This document shows positions 18,134-26,976 of a stretch of 64,000 bases of DNA, one piece after another. Where the stretch lies: contig CAYQQQ010000017.1 of the NCBI GenBank assembly GCA_964420125.1, forward strand, positions 1 through 64,000. Reading direction: 5' to 3'. Position 1 is the first letter of the stretch; each line of letters starts with the position of its first letter. Both the position numbers and the translations under genes were made by a program. The DNA comes from CAYQQQ01 sp964420125. Lineage in GTDB: Bacteria > Actinomycetota > Acidimicrobiia > Acidimicrobiales > Microtrichaceae. The notes beneath the pieces are model-generated. The model saw only the letters and a list, made by a program, of their open reading frames with translations. It was not told the origin of the DNA and did not search any database.

Positions 18134-18151
18134 TGGAAACATCTGTTGCCA
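18134..18151. promoter_or_regulatory. Operator-like inverted repeat TGGAAACA-TC-TGTTGCCA
   Basis: The two 8-base arms (18134-18141 and 18144-18151) match as an inverted repeat except at one position. The site lies between the divergent TetR and hydrolase genes, in the position expected for a TetR-family operator. It is the only strong dyad in this intergenic stretch. Confidence 0.6.
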
Positions 18152-18204
18152 GTTGAGCGCCTCCGGCATCGCCCGGACCCGCTGGCGAGGAGGACACAAA
18201 CCGC

Positions 18205-19218
18205 ATGTCGCAGCCGAACGAGGTGCGGGAGCGCACCGTCGCCACCAACGGCATCGAGCTGCACGTGCTCGAAGCGGGCGACCCCGAAGCACCGACCGTG
18301 GTGCTGGCCCACGGGTTCCCCGAGCTGGCCTACTCCTGGCGTCACCAGATCCCCGCCCTGGTGGGGGCCGGCTACCACGTCCTCGCCCCCGACCAGCGGG
18401 GCTACGGGACCTCCAGCCGCCCCTCGGAGATCGACGCCTACGACATCGTCCACCTCTGCGACGACCTCACGGGTCTGCTCGACGCCGTGGGCGAGCAGGA
18501 CGCGGTGTTCGTGGGCCACGACTGGGGCTCCATGGTGGTCTGGAACCTGGCGCTGCTCGCGCCCGAGCGGGTGCGGGCCGTGGTGGGCATGAGCGTGCCG
18601 TTCGCACCTCGGCCCCCGATGCCCCCCCTGGAGCTCATGCGGAGCATCGCCGGCGACTCGTTCTTCTACATCGTGTACTTCCAGGAGCCCGGCGTGGCCG
18701 ATGCCGACCTGGCCGCTGATCCGGCGACCACCCTGCGACGGATGCTGGCCGGTCTCACCACCGGCCCCGAGGGCCAGCCGTCGATCGACCAGCTCATGTC
18801 GGCGCTGGCCAACGACGGCCGGGGGTTCGTGGAGCGCTTGCCCGAACCCGAGCAGCTGCCCGCGTGGCTGTCCCAGGAGGAGCTGGACCGCTACGTCGAG
18901 GTCTACGAGCGCACCGGGTTCACCGGCGGCATCAACTGGTACCGCAACTTCGATCGGAACTGGGAGCTGACCGGGCACCTCACCGATGCCCACGTGACGG
19001 TCCCCTCGCTGTTCATCGCCGGTCGGTCCGATCCGGTGCTGGTGATGGCACCGCCGGAGATCGGTCGCCCCTGGCTGGACCACCACCGAGGTGACGTCCT
19101 CATCGACGGCGCCGGCCACTGGGTGCAACAGGAGGTCCCCGAGCCCGTCAACGCGGCGCTCCTGGCCTTCCTGGCCGGCCTCGACGATGGCCCGACCCCC
19201 GGAGGTTCGGCCTCATGA
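18205..19218 (+). CDS. Alpha/beta hydrolase, epoxide-hydrolase type
   Basis: A 337-residue alpha/beta hydrolase. The oxyanion motif HGFPE is at about residues 36-40. The nucleophile elbow GHDWG carries Asp, as in epoxide hydrolases and haloalkane dehalogenases, rather than Ser. The cap domain contains GGINWYRN, whose Tyr is the usual epoxide-activating residue. The acid and histidine lie in FIAGRSDPVL and GAGHWVQQEVP. Good Shine-Dalgarno sequence (GAGGAGGA) before ATG. The last codons overlap the SDR start (ATGA), so both are one operon, probably under the divergent TetR regulator. It probably opens an epoxide of a xenobiotic or lipid. Confidence 0.88.
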   Translation: MSQPNEVRERTVATNGIELHVLEAGDPEAPTVVLAHGFPELAYSWRHQIPALVGAGYHVLAPDQRGYGTSSRPSEIDAYDIVHLCDDLTGLLDAVGEQDAVFVGHDWGSMVVWNLALLAPERVRAVVGMSVPFAPRPPMPPLELMRSIAGDSFFYIVYFQEPGVADADLAADPATTLRRMLAGLTTGPEGQPSIDQLMSALANDGRGFVERLPEPEQLPAWLSQEELDRYVEVYERTGFTGGINWYRNFDRNWELTGHLTDAHVTVPSLFIAGRSDPVLVMAPPEIGRPWLDHHRGDVLIDGAGHWVQQEVPEPVNAALLAFLAGLDDGPTPGGSAS

Positions 19219-20075
19219 GCGACTCCACCGCCGCGATCGTGCCCGGGCGCTTCGAGGGCAGGGCCGCCCTCGTCACCGGCGCGGCCCGCCCGAGGGGGAT
19301 CGGCCGAGCCACCGCGCTGCGCCTCGCGGCCGAGGGTGCCGACGTCGCCTGCCTCGACATCGCCAGGCCCTACTCGGATGCCCCCGCCCACGGCGTGGCC
19401 AGCTCGGACGATCTCGACGAGCTGGTCGCCGAGATCGAGGCGATGGGCCGACGATCCGTGGGCGTGCGGGCCGACGTCAGCGATGGCGCGCTCGTGGAAG
19501 CCGCCGTCGCCGAGGCTACCGACGCCCTGGGGACCGTCACCGTGGTGGCCAACGTGGCCGGCGGCAGCGGGGTGGGCTTCGGCCTGGGGCCGTTGATCGC
19601 CCTGGAGGAGTCGGAGTTCCGTCGGGTGCTGGAGGTGAACCTGGTGGGCACCTGGCTGGTGTCCAAGGCCTGTGCCGCCCGGATGTCGGCCGTCGGCACG
19701 GGCGGGCGGATCTGCAACGTGTCCAGCCAGGCGGGCAAGCGCGCCTTCCCGATGCTCGGCGCCTACTGCGCCGCCAAGGCGGGGATCATCCTGCTCACCC
19801 AGTCCATGGCCCTCGAGCTCGGCTCGCTGGGCATCGCCGTCAACGCCGTCTGCCCGGGGACGGTCGACACCGACCTCACCAACCCCAACGGCATGATGGC
19901 CATGTTGATGGGCGGCGAGGACGGGCTGGCCCGCTTCGTCGAGCGGGAGATCCCCCTCGGCCGGCTCCAGAGCGCCGAGGAGATCGCTGCGGGCATCTGC
20001 TGGCTGCTCTCGGACGACGCTGTCGGGGTCACCGGCGAGGCGCTGAACGTCAGCGCCGGCCAGACGATGGTCTGA
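19215..20075 (+). CDS. Short-chain dehydrogenase/reductase (SDR)
   Basis: A 286-residue SDR. The cofactor motif is TGAARPRGIGRA (about 22-33), with an Asp after the second strand (CLDIARP) that suggests NAD(H). Other motifs are VANVAGGSG in place of NNAG, the active-site serine in CNVSSQAG, and YCAAK. Its N-terminus is about 15 residues longer than usual. ATG 19215 overlaps the hydrolase stop codon by four bases, showing translational coupling. It may oxidise the diol produced by the upstream epoxide hydrolase; this is inference from context. Confidence 0.9.
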   Translation: MSDSTAAIVPGRFEGRAALVTGAARPRGIGRATALRLAAEGADVACLDIARPYSDAPAHGVASSDDLDELVAEIEAMGRRSVGVRADVSDGALVEAAVAEATDALGTVTVVANVAGGSGVGFGLGPLIALEESEFRRVLEVNLVGTWLVSKACAARMSAVGTGGRICNVSSQAGKRAFPMLGAYCAAKAGIILLTQSMALELGSLGIAVNAVCPGTVDTDLTNPNGMMAMLMGGEDGLARFVEREIPLGRLQSAEEIAAGICWLLSDDAVGVTGEALNVSAGQTMV

Positions 20076-20191
20076 CCGGCGCCGATTCACAACTCGCGCT
20101 CCGAGCGCTCCCGTCCGCCGCGCTCCGTTCCCCAACTCCCTCCCTTCCCACCGCGCCCACCGCGCTCCCTGGGCCGGCCTTCGCGCTCTGT

Positions 20192-20292
20192 GCCTCCAGA
20201 TCACCTCTGGAGGCTCCCAACATCACGGGAGACACGCTCCGCCTCCAGAGTCCATCTGAAGGCGCTCCGCGTCGACCGAACGCTCCGGAGCG
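20192..20292. terminator. Cluster of three dyads between convergent genes
   Basis: The 229 bases between the SDR and the molybdoenzyme contain no gene. GCCTCCAGA-TCACC-TCTGGAGGC (20192-20214) is a perfect 9-bp stem. A near copy, GCCTCCAGA-gtcca-TCTGAAGGC (20241-20263), has one mismatch. CGCTCCGGAGCG (20281-20292) is a perfect 12-bp palindrome. The position between converging genes fits bidirectional termination. Confidence 0.6.
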
Positions 20293-20304
20293 ACGCTCCA
20301 GAGC

Positions 20305-23085
20305 TCAGCCCACCGCCGGCTCGACGTCCACGCGGGTGAGGCGGTCGAACGGCGCGGGCTGCCACTGGAAGGGTGTGTAGCGCAGATGCCCCCAGCCGTG
20401 GACCAGGTGCAGCCACTTGACCATCCCCGCCTCCACCTGGGTGGCGTCCGCCCACTCCTCGAACCCGTAGGGCTCCCAGGAGGCGTAGAGGATGACCTGC
20501 TCGGGGCGCACCGTCGGGGACAGGCGGGCCTGCACCACGAAGGAGCCGAGGTCGTTGGACACCCGCACCCGGGCGTCGTCGTCGATGCCCTTGCGCTCCG
20601 CCACCCGCTGGTTCAGCACAAGGGTGGGGTGGGCGCGGGTCGTGTTGAGGATGACCGGGTTGGTGGCGTTGCAGGCGTGGATGCTCCATCGGGGATGGCC
20701 CCCCGTGAGCACGAACTCCCGATCCGGGCCACCCGTGCCCGGTGCGGGCTTGTGGGCCGGGAGGTGCTCCCCCGCCTCCAGGAACCAGGGGTGGTCCACG
20801 TAGAAGGTGGCCCGGCCGGTGGTGGTCGGGTAGGCCACCCCTCGCTCCACCCTCCATCGGCTGGAGACGAAGACCTCATCCGCGGAGAACCCCCCGCCGA
20901 ACATGTTGCCGCTGGGGAACACCCCGTTGCCCACGATGGGCTCCCAGCCCACCTTGCGGAGCTTGGCCAGCGAGGCGTCCTCGGCCACCACGCCGGTCAG
21001 CGCCGTGTCGCGCACCAGCTCGTCGACCATGGCCTCGTCGGATGCCAGCGCCCCGTCCAGGGTGAACGCCTCCCACATGGTCGACAAGGGCCGCCGCCGA
21101 GCACGACCGACCTTGCGGTCCCCCATGCCCCGTGCCACGGAGCGCTGCCCGATGGCCTTGCAGATCCCCCCGAAGATCTGCCAGTCGCTGCGAGCCTCTC
21201 CCGCCGGCTCCACCGCCTTGTCGGAGAAGACCATCTCCACGGTGTGGCTCACCGGGTACTGGATGTTCACCCGCTCCGCCTCGTGAGCGGCGGGCAAGAT
21301 CAGGTCCGCGTGCATCCCCGCGCTGTTCACGCGGTTGTCGAGCGACACGATCAGGTGCAGCTTGGGCCACAGCTCCCGCAGCAGCGTGCGACCCCCGCCA
21401 CGGGTGCGGCGCAAGGCGTTGGTGCCCACCTCGAACAGCACCCGGGGCGTCTGGTCGGCGGCGGGGCGCACCAGCGGCGCCCACTCCGAGAGCGCCTCCT
21501 CGACGTACTCCCGGAACGGTCGGGGGCTCGCCCCCCATTCCGCGGTCTCGAAGATCTCCTGGTACCCGCAGTGGTTCCACCAGAAGAAGAACGGCGGCGT
21601 GGTCGAGCCCTGCAGCGACGCCAGGTGCATGAACTGCTGGAAGGCCATCGCCGGGTAGAAGCCCAGGCCGTCGGGGTCGCGCTGGGTGGCCAGCATGGCG
21701 CTCACGCCCTGTACCCGCTCGTGGAGCTGCTCGGCGGCCTCCAGGCCGGCCCGATCCTTCATCTCGATCAGGTAGGCGCCCTCGAAGGGCCACCCGACCA
21801 GCGTGTCGAGGCCTCGTCCGGGGCGCCCCCAGTTCCCGGTGAGGGCGAGGAGCAGGTCCATGGCCCGCTCCATCAGGTCGCCGTGGTAGTGCTTGGCGGT
21901 GTCGAAGCCCTCCCAGATCTTCGTGCGCCCCGTGGCCGCCTTGCGCGCCAACATCCGGATCACCTCGGGGTTCACCCCGCAGTGCGGTGAGGCCAGCTCC
22001 GGGGTGTACTCGGCGAGGCGCTCCACCAGCAGCTCGAAGGCGGTGGTCACCTCGACGGACTCCCCGTCGTGCAGCTCCACCTCGAAGCGCCCGCGCAGCG
22101 GCACCTCGAACTCGAAGCCCAGCCGGTCCTCGGCCACCAGCTCAACCGCGCCGGCATCGGCGTTCCACACGTGGAACCGGTGGTTCCTCCCGGTGGCCAC
22201 CAGGTGGTGCTCTCGCAGCAGCTCCCCGGTGTCGGTGCGCACCAGCAGGGAGAGGTCCGTCTGTGCACAGACGAACTCCTCGTCGATCAGGCCCTCCTCC
22301 ACCACGACCTGGCACATGGCCAGCCCCAGCGCGGCATCACCGCCCGGCACCACCGGCACGAAGACGTCCGCGTGCGGAGCCGAGGGGCTGAAGTCGGGCG
22401 CGATCAGCACGATCTCTGCCCCCCGGTAGCGTGCCTCGGTGAGGTAGTGGAACACCGGGATCCGTGTGTACGCCGGGTTGGTGTGCCAGATCAGCACGAG
22501 ATCCGAGTGGAAGGTGTCCTCCGCAGACGAGCCCACCGCCATCGACCCGAAGGTGAGCACGTGGCCGGCGGGGACGTCGTTGACGGTGGCGTTGCCGTCG
22601 ATCGACACGGCGCCGATGGTGTTGGCGAAGCGCATGTAGCCGCCGATGGTGAGCATGCCCCCCTCGGGGCCCTCGTCGACGATGACCGCTTCGGGGCCGG
22701 ACTCCTCGATGGCGTCGAGGACGGCGTCGGCCACCATCGCGTTGGCCTCCTCCCAGGAGATCTCCTCCCACTGGCCGGATCCGCGCGCACCCACCCTTCG
22801 AAGCGGGTGCAGCACCCGGTCCGGCGAATCGATCTGGGCGCTCCACGCACCTCCCTTCTGACACCCCATGGGATTGCGATCGGGAACTCCGGCCTCGACC
22901 GGGGGGAAGTTGCCCGCCTGCTCCTCGAAGCGGACCTTTCCGTCTCGGCAGTACACGCGGTAGGAGCACGTGGCGATGCAGTTGGCGCAGTGGGAGCCCC
23001 ACGTCACCTTGTCGTAGGAGAACCGGCGACGGTAGCGGTCGAGGGTGTCCTCCGGCGGGCTGATGGGTTCGCTCGACACGGGCAT
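20305..23085 (-). CDS. Molybdopterin oxidoreductase, DMSO-reductase family, orphan catalytic subunit
   Basis: A 926-residue molybdenum bis-MGD enzyme. The N-terminal Fe-S site is C33-x2-C36-x3-C40-x34-C75, with H32 next to it. VND170VPAGHVLTFG aligns with the Asp ligand region of NarG-like (type II) enzymes. The segments NPAYTRIPVFHYLTEARY and APDFSPSAPHAD are shared with the alpha subunit at 29531-32407, so the two are paralogues. The C-terminal domain runs from about residue 790. No Tat signal is visible; ATG 23085 has GAGAGGAG upstream. No Fe-S, heme or chaperone partner is adjacent; a ThDP enzyme is divergent. Substrate unknown. Confidence 0.9.
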   Translation of the reverse strand: MPVSSEPISPPEDTLDRYRRRFSYDKVTWGSHCANCIATCSYRVYCRDGKVRFEEQAGNFPPVEAGVPDRNPMGCQKGGAWSAQIDSPDRVLHPLRRVGARGSGQWEEISWEEANAMVADAVLDAIEESGPEAVIVDEGPEGGMLTIGGYMRFANTIGAVSIDGNATVNDVPAGHVLTFGSMAVGSSAEDTFHSDLVLIWHTNPAYTRIPVFHYLTEARYRGAEIVLIAPDFSPSAPHADVFVPVVPGGDAALGLAMCQVVVEEGLIDEEFVCAQTDLSLLVRTDTGELLREHHLVATGRNHRFHVWNADAGAVELVAEDRLGFEFEVPLRGRFEVELHDGESVEVTTAFELLVERLAEYTPELASPHCGVNPEVIRMLARKAATGRTKIWEGFDTAKHYHGDLMERAMDLLLALTGNWGRPGRGLDTLVGWPFEGAYLIEMKDRAGLEAAEQLHERVQGVSAMLATQRDPDGLGFYPAMAFQQFMHLASLQGSTTPPFFFWWNHCGYQEIFETAEWGASPRPFREYVEEALSEWAPLVRPAADQTPRVLFEVGTNALRRTRGGGRTLLRELWPKLHLIVSLDNRVNSAGMHADLILPAAHEAERVNIQYPVSHTVEMVFSDKAVEPAGEARSDWQIFGGICKAIGQRSVARGMGDRKVGRARRRPLSTMWEAFTLDGALASDEAMVDELVRDTALTGVVAEDASLAKLRKVGWEPIVGNGVFPSGNMFGGGFSADEVFVSSRWRVERGVAYPTTTGRATFYVDHPWFLEAGEHLPAHKPAPGTGGPDREFVLTGGHPRWSIHACNATNPVILNTTRAHPTLVLNQRVAERKGIDDDARVRVSNDLGSFVVQARLSPTVRPEQVILYASWEPYGFEEWADATQVEAGMVKWLHLVHGWGHLRYTPFQWQPAPFDRLTRVDVEPAVG

Positions 23086-23216
23086 GTGCGGCTCCTCTCG
23101 GGCGTCGCGGTGTTTGCTATGGTCTCTATCACAACTCTGGCAACGAGCGTAGCCAATCCTGCCAGCCACCCTCGCTCCCGCACCTGCGGCCGCGATGAGC
23201 ACGATCGGGGAACCCC
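23086..23216. promoter_or_regulatory. Divergent promoter region between the molybdoenzyme and ThDP enzyme
   Basis: This 131-base stretch contains the only A/T-richer patch nearby (about 23110-23155). On the minus strand TTGCCA is followed, 17-18 bases later, by ATAGCAA, a possible -35/-10 pair for the molybdoenzyme. No clean dyad was found. Confidence 0.35.
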
Positions 23217-24887
23217 ATGTACGACAAGCACGACGCCGGACGGCTGGTCGCCCGCACCCTCGCCGCCTCGGGCGTGGACCACCTCTTCTGCCTCCAGGGC
23301 GGCCACATCGACTCGCTGCTGTACGGCTGCCAGAACGAAGGCATCCGCATCGTCGACACCCGCCACGAGCAGGCGGCGGCCCACATGGCCGAAGGCTGGG
23401 CGCTGGCCACCGGCCGCACCGGCGTGGCAGCGGTGACCGCCGGGCCCGGCCTGTCCGACGCGGTGACCGGGCTGGCGAACGCCTACATGTCGCTCAGCCC
23501 CACCCTGCTGCTCACCGGCGCCCGCCCCCTGGCGCATGCCGACACCTGGCCCCTCCAGGACCTCAACCAGCTCGAGATGGTGCGTCCCATCACCAAGTGG
23601 GCTCGCGTGTGCACCAGCGCGGAGCGCGCCGGCGAGTACGCCCAGATGGCGCTGGCCGAAGCTCGCAACGGCCGGCCGGGACCGGTCTACCTCGAGCTGC
23701 CTCTGGACGTGCTGTTCAAGGAGGTGCCCGACGGTGCCAAGGCCCGCGCCGCGGTGCAGCCTGCGGCCCCGGGCCCCGACCCGGTGGCGCTCGACCGGGT
23801 CGCCGCGGTGCTGGCGGAGGCGGAGCGCCCCATCGCGATCGTCGGCAGCGGAGGCCACTGGTCCGGCGCCTCGACGGCGCTGGCGCGGCTCACCGAGACC
23901 GTCGGCCTGCCGGTCTTCTCCATCAACGCCGGACGGGGCGTGCTGCCCGACACCCACGAGTGGTCCTTCGGCCCCACCCTGCCCTTCGGCACCGCCTTCG
24001 GTGAGGCGTTGATGGCCGACGTGGTGGTCGTGCTGGGCGCCCGCCTCGGCTTCACCATGCTCAACGGCGCCTTCCTGAAGGGCAAGACCGTCATCCGGGT
24101 GGACATCGATCCCGGTGAGACCGGCCGCAACCTCGAGGGCACCCACAACCTCACCAGCGACGTGCGCGTGTTCTGCGAGACCCTTGCGGAGGGCTGGGAG
24201 GGCGGCATCTCCCCCGCCCGCGCGGCCTGGGGCGACCAGCTCCGCCAGGCCGCCGACCGCAATCGGGCGGCCCTGGTCGAGAGCCACGCCGCCGCACCCG
24301 ACAAGCCGGTGCACCCCTACCAGCTGGTGCAGGCCATCGAGGATGCCGCCGGCCCAGACGCCACCCTGGTCTCCGACGGCGGCGACATCATGACCTGGTC
24401 GGCCATGGCCTTCACCGCCCGCGGACCGGGACGACTGCTGTCGATCAGCACCTACCTCGGCTGCCTGGGCATCGGGATCCCCTTCGCCCTCGCAGCCAAG
24501 CTGGCCCGACCCGACAACCCCGTGTTCCTGTTGGAGGGCGACGGCTCCTTCGGCCTCAACGCCATGGAGTTCGACACCGCCGTGCGCCACGACCTGCCCT
24601 TCGTGTGCATCGTGGGCAACGACGGGTCCTGGGGGATGTCCCGCCACGGCCAGGACCTCATGTACGGCTCCGACCAGCACGTCGGGGTCGATCTGGGGGT
24701 TCGCCCGTACCACGAGGTCGTCCGAGCCCTCGGTGGCTACGGCGAGTTCGTCGACAGCGCGGACGAGCTGCGCGGCGCCATCGACCGGGCCCTGTCCTCC
24801 GGCCTCCCAGCCTGCATCAACGTCGGCATCGACTCGGCGATCTACTCCCCGATGACCCAGGCGATGGCCAACTTCGGCCTCTCCTGA
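23217..24887 (+). CDS. Thiamine-diphosphate enzyme, acetolactate-synthase/2-hydroxyacyl-CoA-lyase-like
   Basis: A 556-residue ThDP enzyme. The catalytic glutamate is in VDTRHEQAAAHMAEGWA (about residue 50), the substrate-domain signature is VTAGPGLSDAVTG, and the ThDP/Mg motif is EGDGSFGLNAMEFDTAVRH followed by VGNDGSWGM. It is more like oxalyl-CoA decarboxylase or 2-hydroxyacyl-CoA lyase in its GGHIDSLLYGCQ opening than like biosynthetic acetolactate synthase, and there is no small-subunit gene. ATG 23217 follows GGGGA. It is divergent from the orphan molybdoenzyme. Substrate remains open; it differs clearly from the ThDP enzyme at 8477-10213. Confidence 0.85.
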   Translation: MYDKHDAGRLVARTLAASGVDHLFCLQGGHIDSLLYGCQNEGIRIVDTRHEQAAAHMAEGWALATGRTGVAAVTAGPGLSDAVTGLANAYMSLSPTLLLTGARPLAHADTWPLQDLNQLEMVRPITKWARVCTSAERAGEYAQMALAEARNGRPGPVYLELPLDVLFKEVPDGAKARAAVQPAAPGPDPVALDRVAAVLAEAERPIAIVGSGGHWSGASTALARLTETVGLPVFSINAGRGVLPDTHEWSFGPTLPFGTAFGEALMADVVVVLGARLGFTMLNGAFLKGKTVIRVDIDPGETGRNLEGTHNLTSDVRVFCETLAEGWEGGISPARAAWGDQLRQAADRNRAALVESHAAAPDKPVHPYQLVQAIEDAAGPDATLVSDGGDIMTWSAMAFTARGPGRLLSISTYLGCLGIGIPFALAAKLARPDNPVFLLEGDGSFGLNAMEFDTAVRHDLPFVCIVGNDGSWGMSRHGQDLMYGSDQHVGVDLGVRPYHEVVRALGGYGEFVDSADELRGAIDRALSSGLPACINVGIDSAIYSPMTQAMANFGLS

Positions 24888-24921
24888 GCAAGCTCACCCT
24901 CGCCAGAACGGGGGAGATGCC

Positions 24922-24969
24922 GCCTCCCTCGAGCAACTCTGCAACGTGGCCATCCCACGACGAGGGAGG
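24922..24969. terminator. Long-loop inverted repeat between convergent genes
   Basis: CCTCCCTCG (24923-24931) pairs perfectly with CGAGGGAGG (24961-24969) over a 29-base loop, between the ThDP enzyme and the nitroreductase. A smaller GGGAG/CTCCC hairpin overlaps its left arm. Confidence 0.35.
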
Positions 24970-25004
24970 ACACGGCCTGCGCGACACTCGCGACGGCACG
25001 CAGC

Positions 25005-25742
25005 TCACGCGCTCGCATCGCCCACCGGCTTCGAGGACTCCACGAACGGCCGGTTGCCGAAGCGGTCGACGTGCACGACCTCCCCGATCGGCGTGCGGGT
25101 GGTGGGGCCGTAACGGCCCTTGGCCCAACCGATGGGGACGATGCACACAGGGTCGACGTTCCAGGGGAGGCCGAGGATCCGCTTGGCCTCCGGGAGGAGC
25201 CAGATGGGCAGGGTCTGGATCGAAGCGCCGAGTCCGACCGCCCGGCACTCCAACAGCAGGTTCTGCACCGCCGGGTACACCGAGCCGTAGAAGGACGACA
25301 CCGAGATCTGCGGCCATCCCGTCGGGCGGTGCTTGAGCGTGCGCTTGTAGCACGGGATCACGAAGACCGGGATGTCCTCGAAGTGCTCCGCCTGCCACTT
25401 GCCCGGCGCGAGCTGGCGGCGGGCCTGCTCGTCACCGTCGGCCTGGCGTTCCACCACCGGAGAGAACGCACGGTAGAGGACCCGGTACACCCGTCCGAGC
25501 CGCTTCTTCTGCTCGCGGTCCTCGACGACCATGTAGATCCAGTCCTGGGAGTTCGAGCTGGTCGGCGCCTTCAACGACAGCTCCAGCAGCGGCAGCAGCA
25601 CCTCGTGGGGGACGGGATCGCTGTGCAGCATCCGCACGGCGCGCTGGGTGCTCATCGCGTCCCGCATCGGCATGTCCAGCCTCTCCAGCGCTTCTTCGGA
25701 ACTGGGTGGACGGAACTGTTCCGAAGCGTGGTCTCTGGGCAT
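25005..25742 (-). CDS. Nitroreductase-family FMN protein
   Basis: A 245-residue protein of the nitroreductase/oxygen-insensitive flavoreductase fold. FMN-binding features are STQRAVRML near residue 30, where the family has an Arg-rich RxSxR-like motif, and KAPTSSNSQDWIYMVVED. The second half contains AVQNLLLECRAVGLGASIQTLP, the typical dimer and FMN-contact helix. The end matches the VPIGWAKGRYGPTTRTP segment seen in F420- or FMN-linked members. ATG 25742 has no ribosome binding site; TACGCT lies eight bases upstream, giving a leaderless start. An in-frame ATG at residue 24 is an alternative. Physiological substrate not evident. Confidence 0.85.
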   Translation of the reverse strand: MPRDHASEQFRPPSSEEALERLDMPMRDAMSTQRAVRMLHSDPVPHEVLLPLLELSLKAPTSSNSQDWIYMVVEDREQKKRLGRVYRVLYRAFSPVVERQADGDEQARRQLAPGKWQAEHFEDIPVFVIPCYKRTLKHRPTGWPQISVSSFYGSVYPAVQNLLLECRAVGLGASIQTLPIWLLPEAKRILGLPWNVDPVCIVPIGWAKGRYGPTTRTPIGEVVHVDRFGNRPFVESSKPVGDASA

Positions 25743-25750
25743 GGACGGGC

Positions 25751-25756
25751 AGCGTA
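25751..25756 (-). promoter_or_regulatory. -10 box TACGCT for a leaderless transcript
   Basis: On the minus strand TACGCT is followed by eight bases and then ATG 25742 of the nitroreductase. There is no Shine-Dalgarno sequence. Confidence 0.4.
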
Positions 25757-25863
25757 GGGGCTGCGCCGGGAGGCGGATCCCCCGATGCGAGCGATCAGTC
25801 CTGCGGACGCCTGACCCGCTCGTTCCGTGGCAAATCGCTGCATATTCGTGCGAGGATTGCGAG

Positions 25864-26949
25864 ATGATCGAACTGCAAGCTGACCCCGACGCGCTGACCC
25901 CGGAGTGGCTCACCGCCGTGCTGCACTCCTCCGGTGCGGTCGGCGAGGGGGCGGAGATCACCTCCTTCACCCACACCCGCATCGGCACCGGCAAGCTCGG
26001 CGACAACATCCGCTTCGAGCTCCAGTGGGACGGCGAAGCACAGGGGGCTCCGACGAGCATCGTCGGCAAGTTCGCCTCGATGGACCCCACGAGCCGACAG
26101 GCCGGGTTGATGACGGGCATCTACGTGCGGGAGATCTGCTTCTTCAAGGAGCTCGCCGACCGGGTGAAGATGCGTATCCCCCACTGCCACTACGCCGACA
26201 TCGACATGGAGACCGGTGCCTTCGCCGTGATCATGGAGGACATCCGCCCCGCCCGCCAGGGCAGCCAGGTCGATGCCTGCTCCGTCGACGAGTCCGCGCT
26301 CGCCATGGAGCAGCTGGCGCTGCTGCACGCCAGCATGTGGAACGCCACCGACCTGCACGACCACGAGTGGCTCACGGCCCGCAGCGAGAACGGCGGCGAG
26401 GGGTTGTCCGCCATCTACGAGGCGCTCGTGCCGCAGTTCCTCACCCAGTACGAGGACCGCCTCTCCGATCGCGCCGCGTTGGCTGCGGAGCGCTTCACGC
26501 CGGTCGTCGGGTCATGGCTCTGCAGCGACGACGGAGGACCGCTCACCCTTCTGCACGGCGACTACCGGCTGGAGAACATGCTCTTCGGTGACGGCCCCGG
26601 CGCTCCGGCGCTCACCACGGTGGACTGGCAGACCGTGGGCATCGGAGCGGGCCCGAGCGACGCCGCCTACTTCCTCGGCGCCGGCCTGCACACCGAGGAC
26701 CGACGCACCCACGAGCAGGAGCTGCTGGAGGTGTACCGCCAAGGCCTGACCGCCCAGGGGGTGGAGCTCAGCGAGGACGACTGCTGGCGCTCCTACCGGG
26801 TGAACGCCTTCGCCGGCCTGCACATGGCGGTGGTCGCCTCGGTGCTCGTCGGTCGCACGGAGCACGGAGACGAGATGTTCCTGGCCATGGCCGAGCGCCA
26901 CGCCGCCCATGTGGAGGACATGGATGCCTGGGCTCTGGTGAGCGCCTGA
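25864..26949 (+). CDS. Aminoglycoside phosphotransferase-family (APH/EcKinase-like) kinase
   Basis: A 361-residue small-molecule kinase of the protein-kinase-like fold. The catalytic loop is LLHGDYRLENMLF (near residue 235) and the metal-binding motif is TTVDWQTVGIGAGPSDAAYFLG. An N-terminal lobe with IVGKFASMDP supplies the ATP-binding lysine. Members of this branch in actinomycetes phosphorylate choline-like, steroid or hydroxy-acid substrates and are not necessarily resistance genes. A CATATT box lies 17 bases upstream, and GAGGAT precedes ATG 25864. It is divergent from the nitroreductase and convergent with the chaperone gene. Substrate unknown. Confidence 0.82.
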   Translation: MIELQADPDALTPEWLTAVLHSSGAVGEGAEITSFTHTRIGTGKLGDNIRFELQWDGEAQGAPTSIVGKFASMDPTSRQAGLMTGIYVREICFFKELADRVKMRIPHCHYADIDMETGAFAVIMEDIRPARQGSQVDACSVDESALAMEQLALLHASMWNATDLHDHEWLTARSENGGEGLSAIYEALVPQFLTQYEDRLSDRAALAAERFTPVVGSWLCSDDGGPLTLLHGDYRLENMLFGDGPGAPALTTVDWQTVGIGAGPSDAAYFLGAGLHTEDRRTHEQELLEVYRQGLTAQGVELSEDDCWRSYRVNAFAGLHMAVVASVLVGRTEHGDEMFLAMAERHAAHVEDMDAWALVSA

Positions 26950-26976
26950 CGCTCGCCGCCGGTCGACCGACGGGGA

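Noticed and set aside
17434..19128. Extension of the TetR frame to 564 codons
   Set aside because: It would run antisense over the epoxide hydrolase gene; family similarity begins only near 18060.
25864..26949. Antibiotic resistance kinase
   Set aside because: The APH fold is clear, but this branch is common in actinomycetes with non-antibiotic substrates and nothing nearby suggests resistance.
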